From positions 1 to 53,571 of the forward strand of contig JAPYOP010000030.1 of NCBI GenBank assembly GCA_029938115.1: a stretch of 53,571 nucleotides of DNA. Direction: 5' to 3'. Positions 53,564 through 53,571 of the stretch are shown here, one piece after another. The translations under genes were made by a program, and so were the position numbers. Every line of letters begins with the position of its first letter. Position 1 is the stretch's first letter. Under the pieces are notes generated by a model. It saw only the letters and a list, made by a program, of their open reading frames with translations, was not told the origin of the DNA and did no database searches. The stretch comes from Colwellia sp. (GTDB lineage Bacteria; Pseudomonadota; Gammaproteobacteria; Enterobacterales; Alteromonadaceae).

Positions 53564-53571
53564 TTTAATAT

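Noticed and set aside
1..53571. CRISPR array or intact insertion sequence
   Set aside because: No regularly spaced repeats and no transposase or integrase reading frame were found on either strand.

Overview
The window looks like chromosomal DNA of a marine, AT-rich gammaproteobacterium of the Alteromonadales, most likely Colwelliaceae (Colwellia or Thalassotalea type). The grounds are the gene order tsaD / rpsU-yqeY-dnaG-rpoD / tRNA-Ile2, the folB-folK-uppP-cnoX / plsY block, the zapG / zapE and degQ-degS neighbourhoods, many c-di-GMP proteins, and PEP-CTERM and GlyGly-CTERM type sorting tails. This is inference from gene content; no search was run.

Layout. (1) 1-6830 is a decayed accessory zone: a broken esterase, a truncated M1-peptidase N-domain, an S4 RNA-binding protein, a small glutaredoxin, a TonB-dependent receptor, a tiny membrane ORF and a PEP-CTERM protein, separated by gene-poor DNA. 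Two extra copies of the 5' end of dusA (2329-2368 and 5239-5285) precede the intact dusA at 6830. They look like attachment-site scars of elements that integrated in tandem at the start of dusA. (2) 7826-8762 holds a terminator-like hairpin, a perfect 30-bp palindrome, a sigma-54-like promoter and a 30-residue membrane peptide. (3) 8763-14740 is a phosphorelay operon: hybrid kinase, REC-GGDEF, and REC with an unknown output. A REC relic and then an exonuclease and small orphan proteins follow. (4) 16831-21072 is an RND efflux pair. (5) 21170-29231 carries two GAF-GAF-GGDEF-EAL proteins, an RsuA-type pseudouridine synthase, an EAL relic, a 2OG oxygenase and a lipoprotein. (6) 29228-38390 is mostly housekeeping: degS, degQ, zapG, zapE, cnoX, uppP, folK, folB and plsY. 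A second RND pair (37251-41461) sits directly behind plsY. (7) 41563-47534 is tsaD and the macromolecular-synthesis operon with an internal terminator. (8) 47693-53297 is an accessory block between rpoD and the tRNA: an outer-membrane barrel, an MbnH/MbnP-like 'metallo-mystery' pair, and a divergent, large, surface-sorted LVIVD/Calx-beta protein. The window closes with tRNA-Ile(CAT).

The observations that most deserve a second look are the tandem dusA att scars and what lies between them, the sigma-54 promoter with micropeptide behind dusA, and the MbnH/MbnP pair facing a choice-of-anchor type protein.
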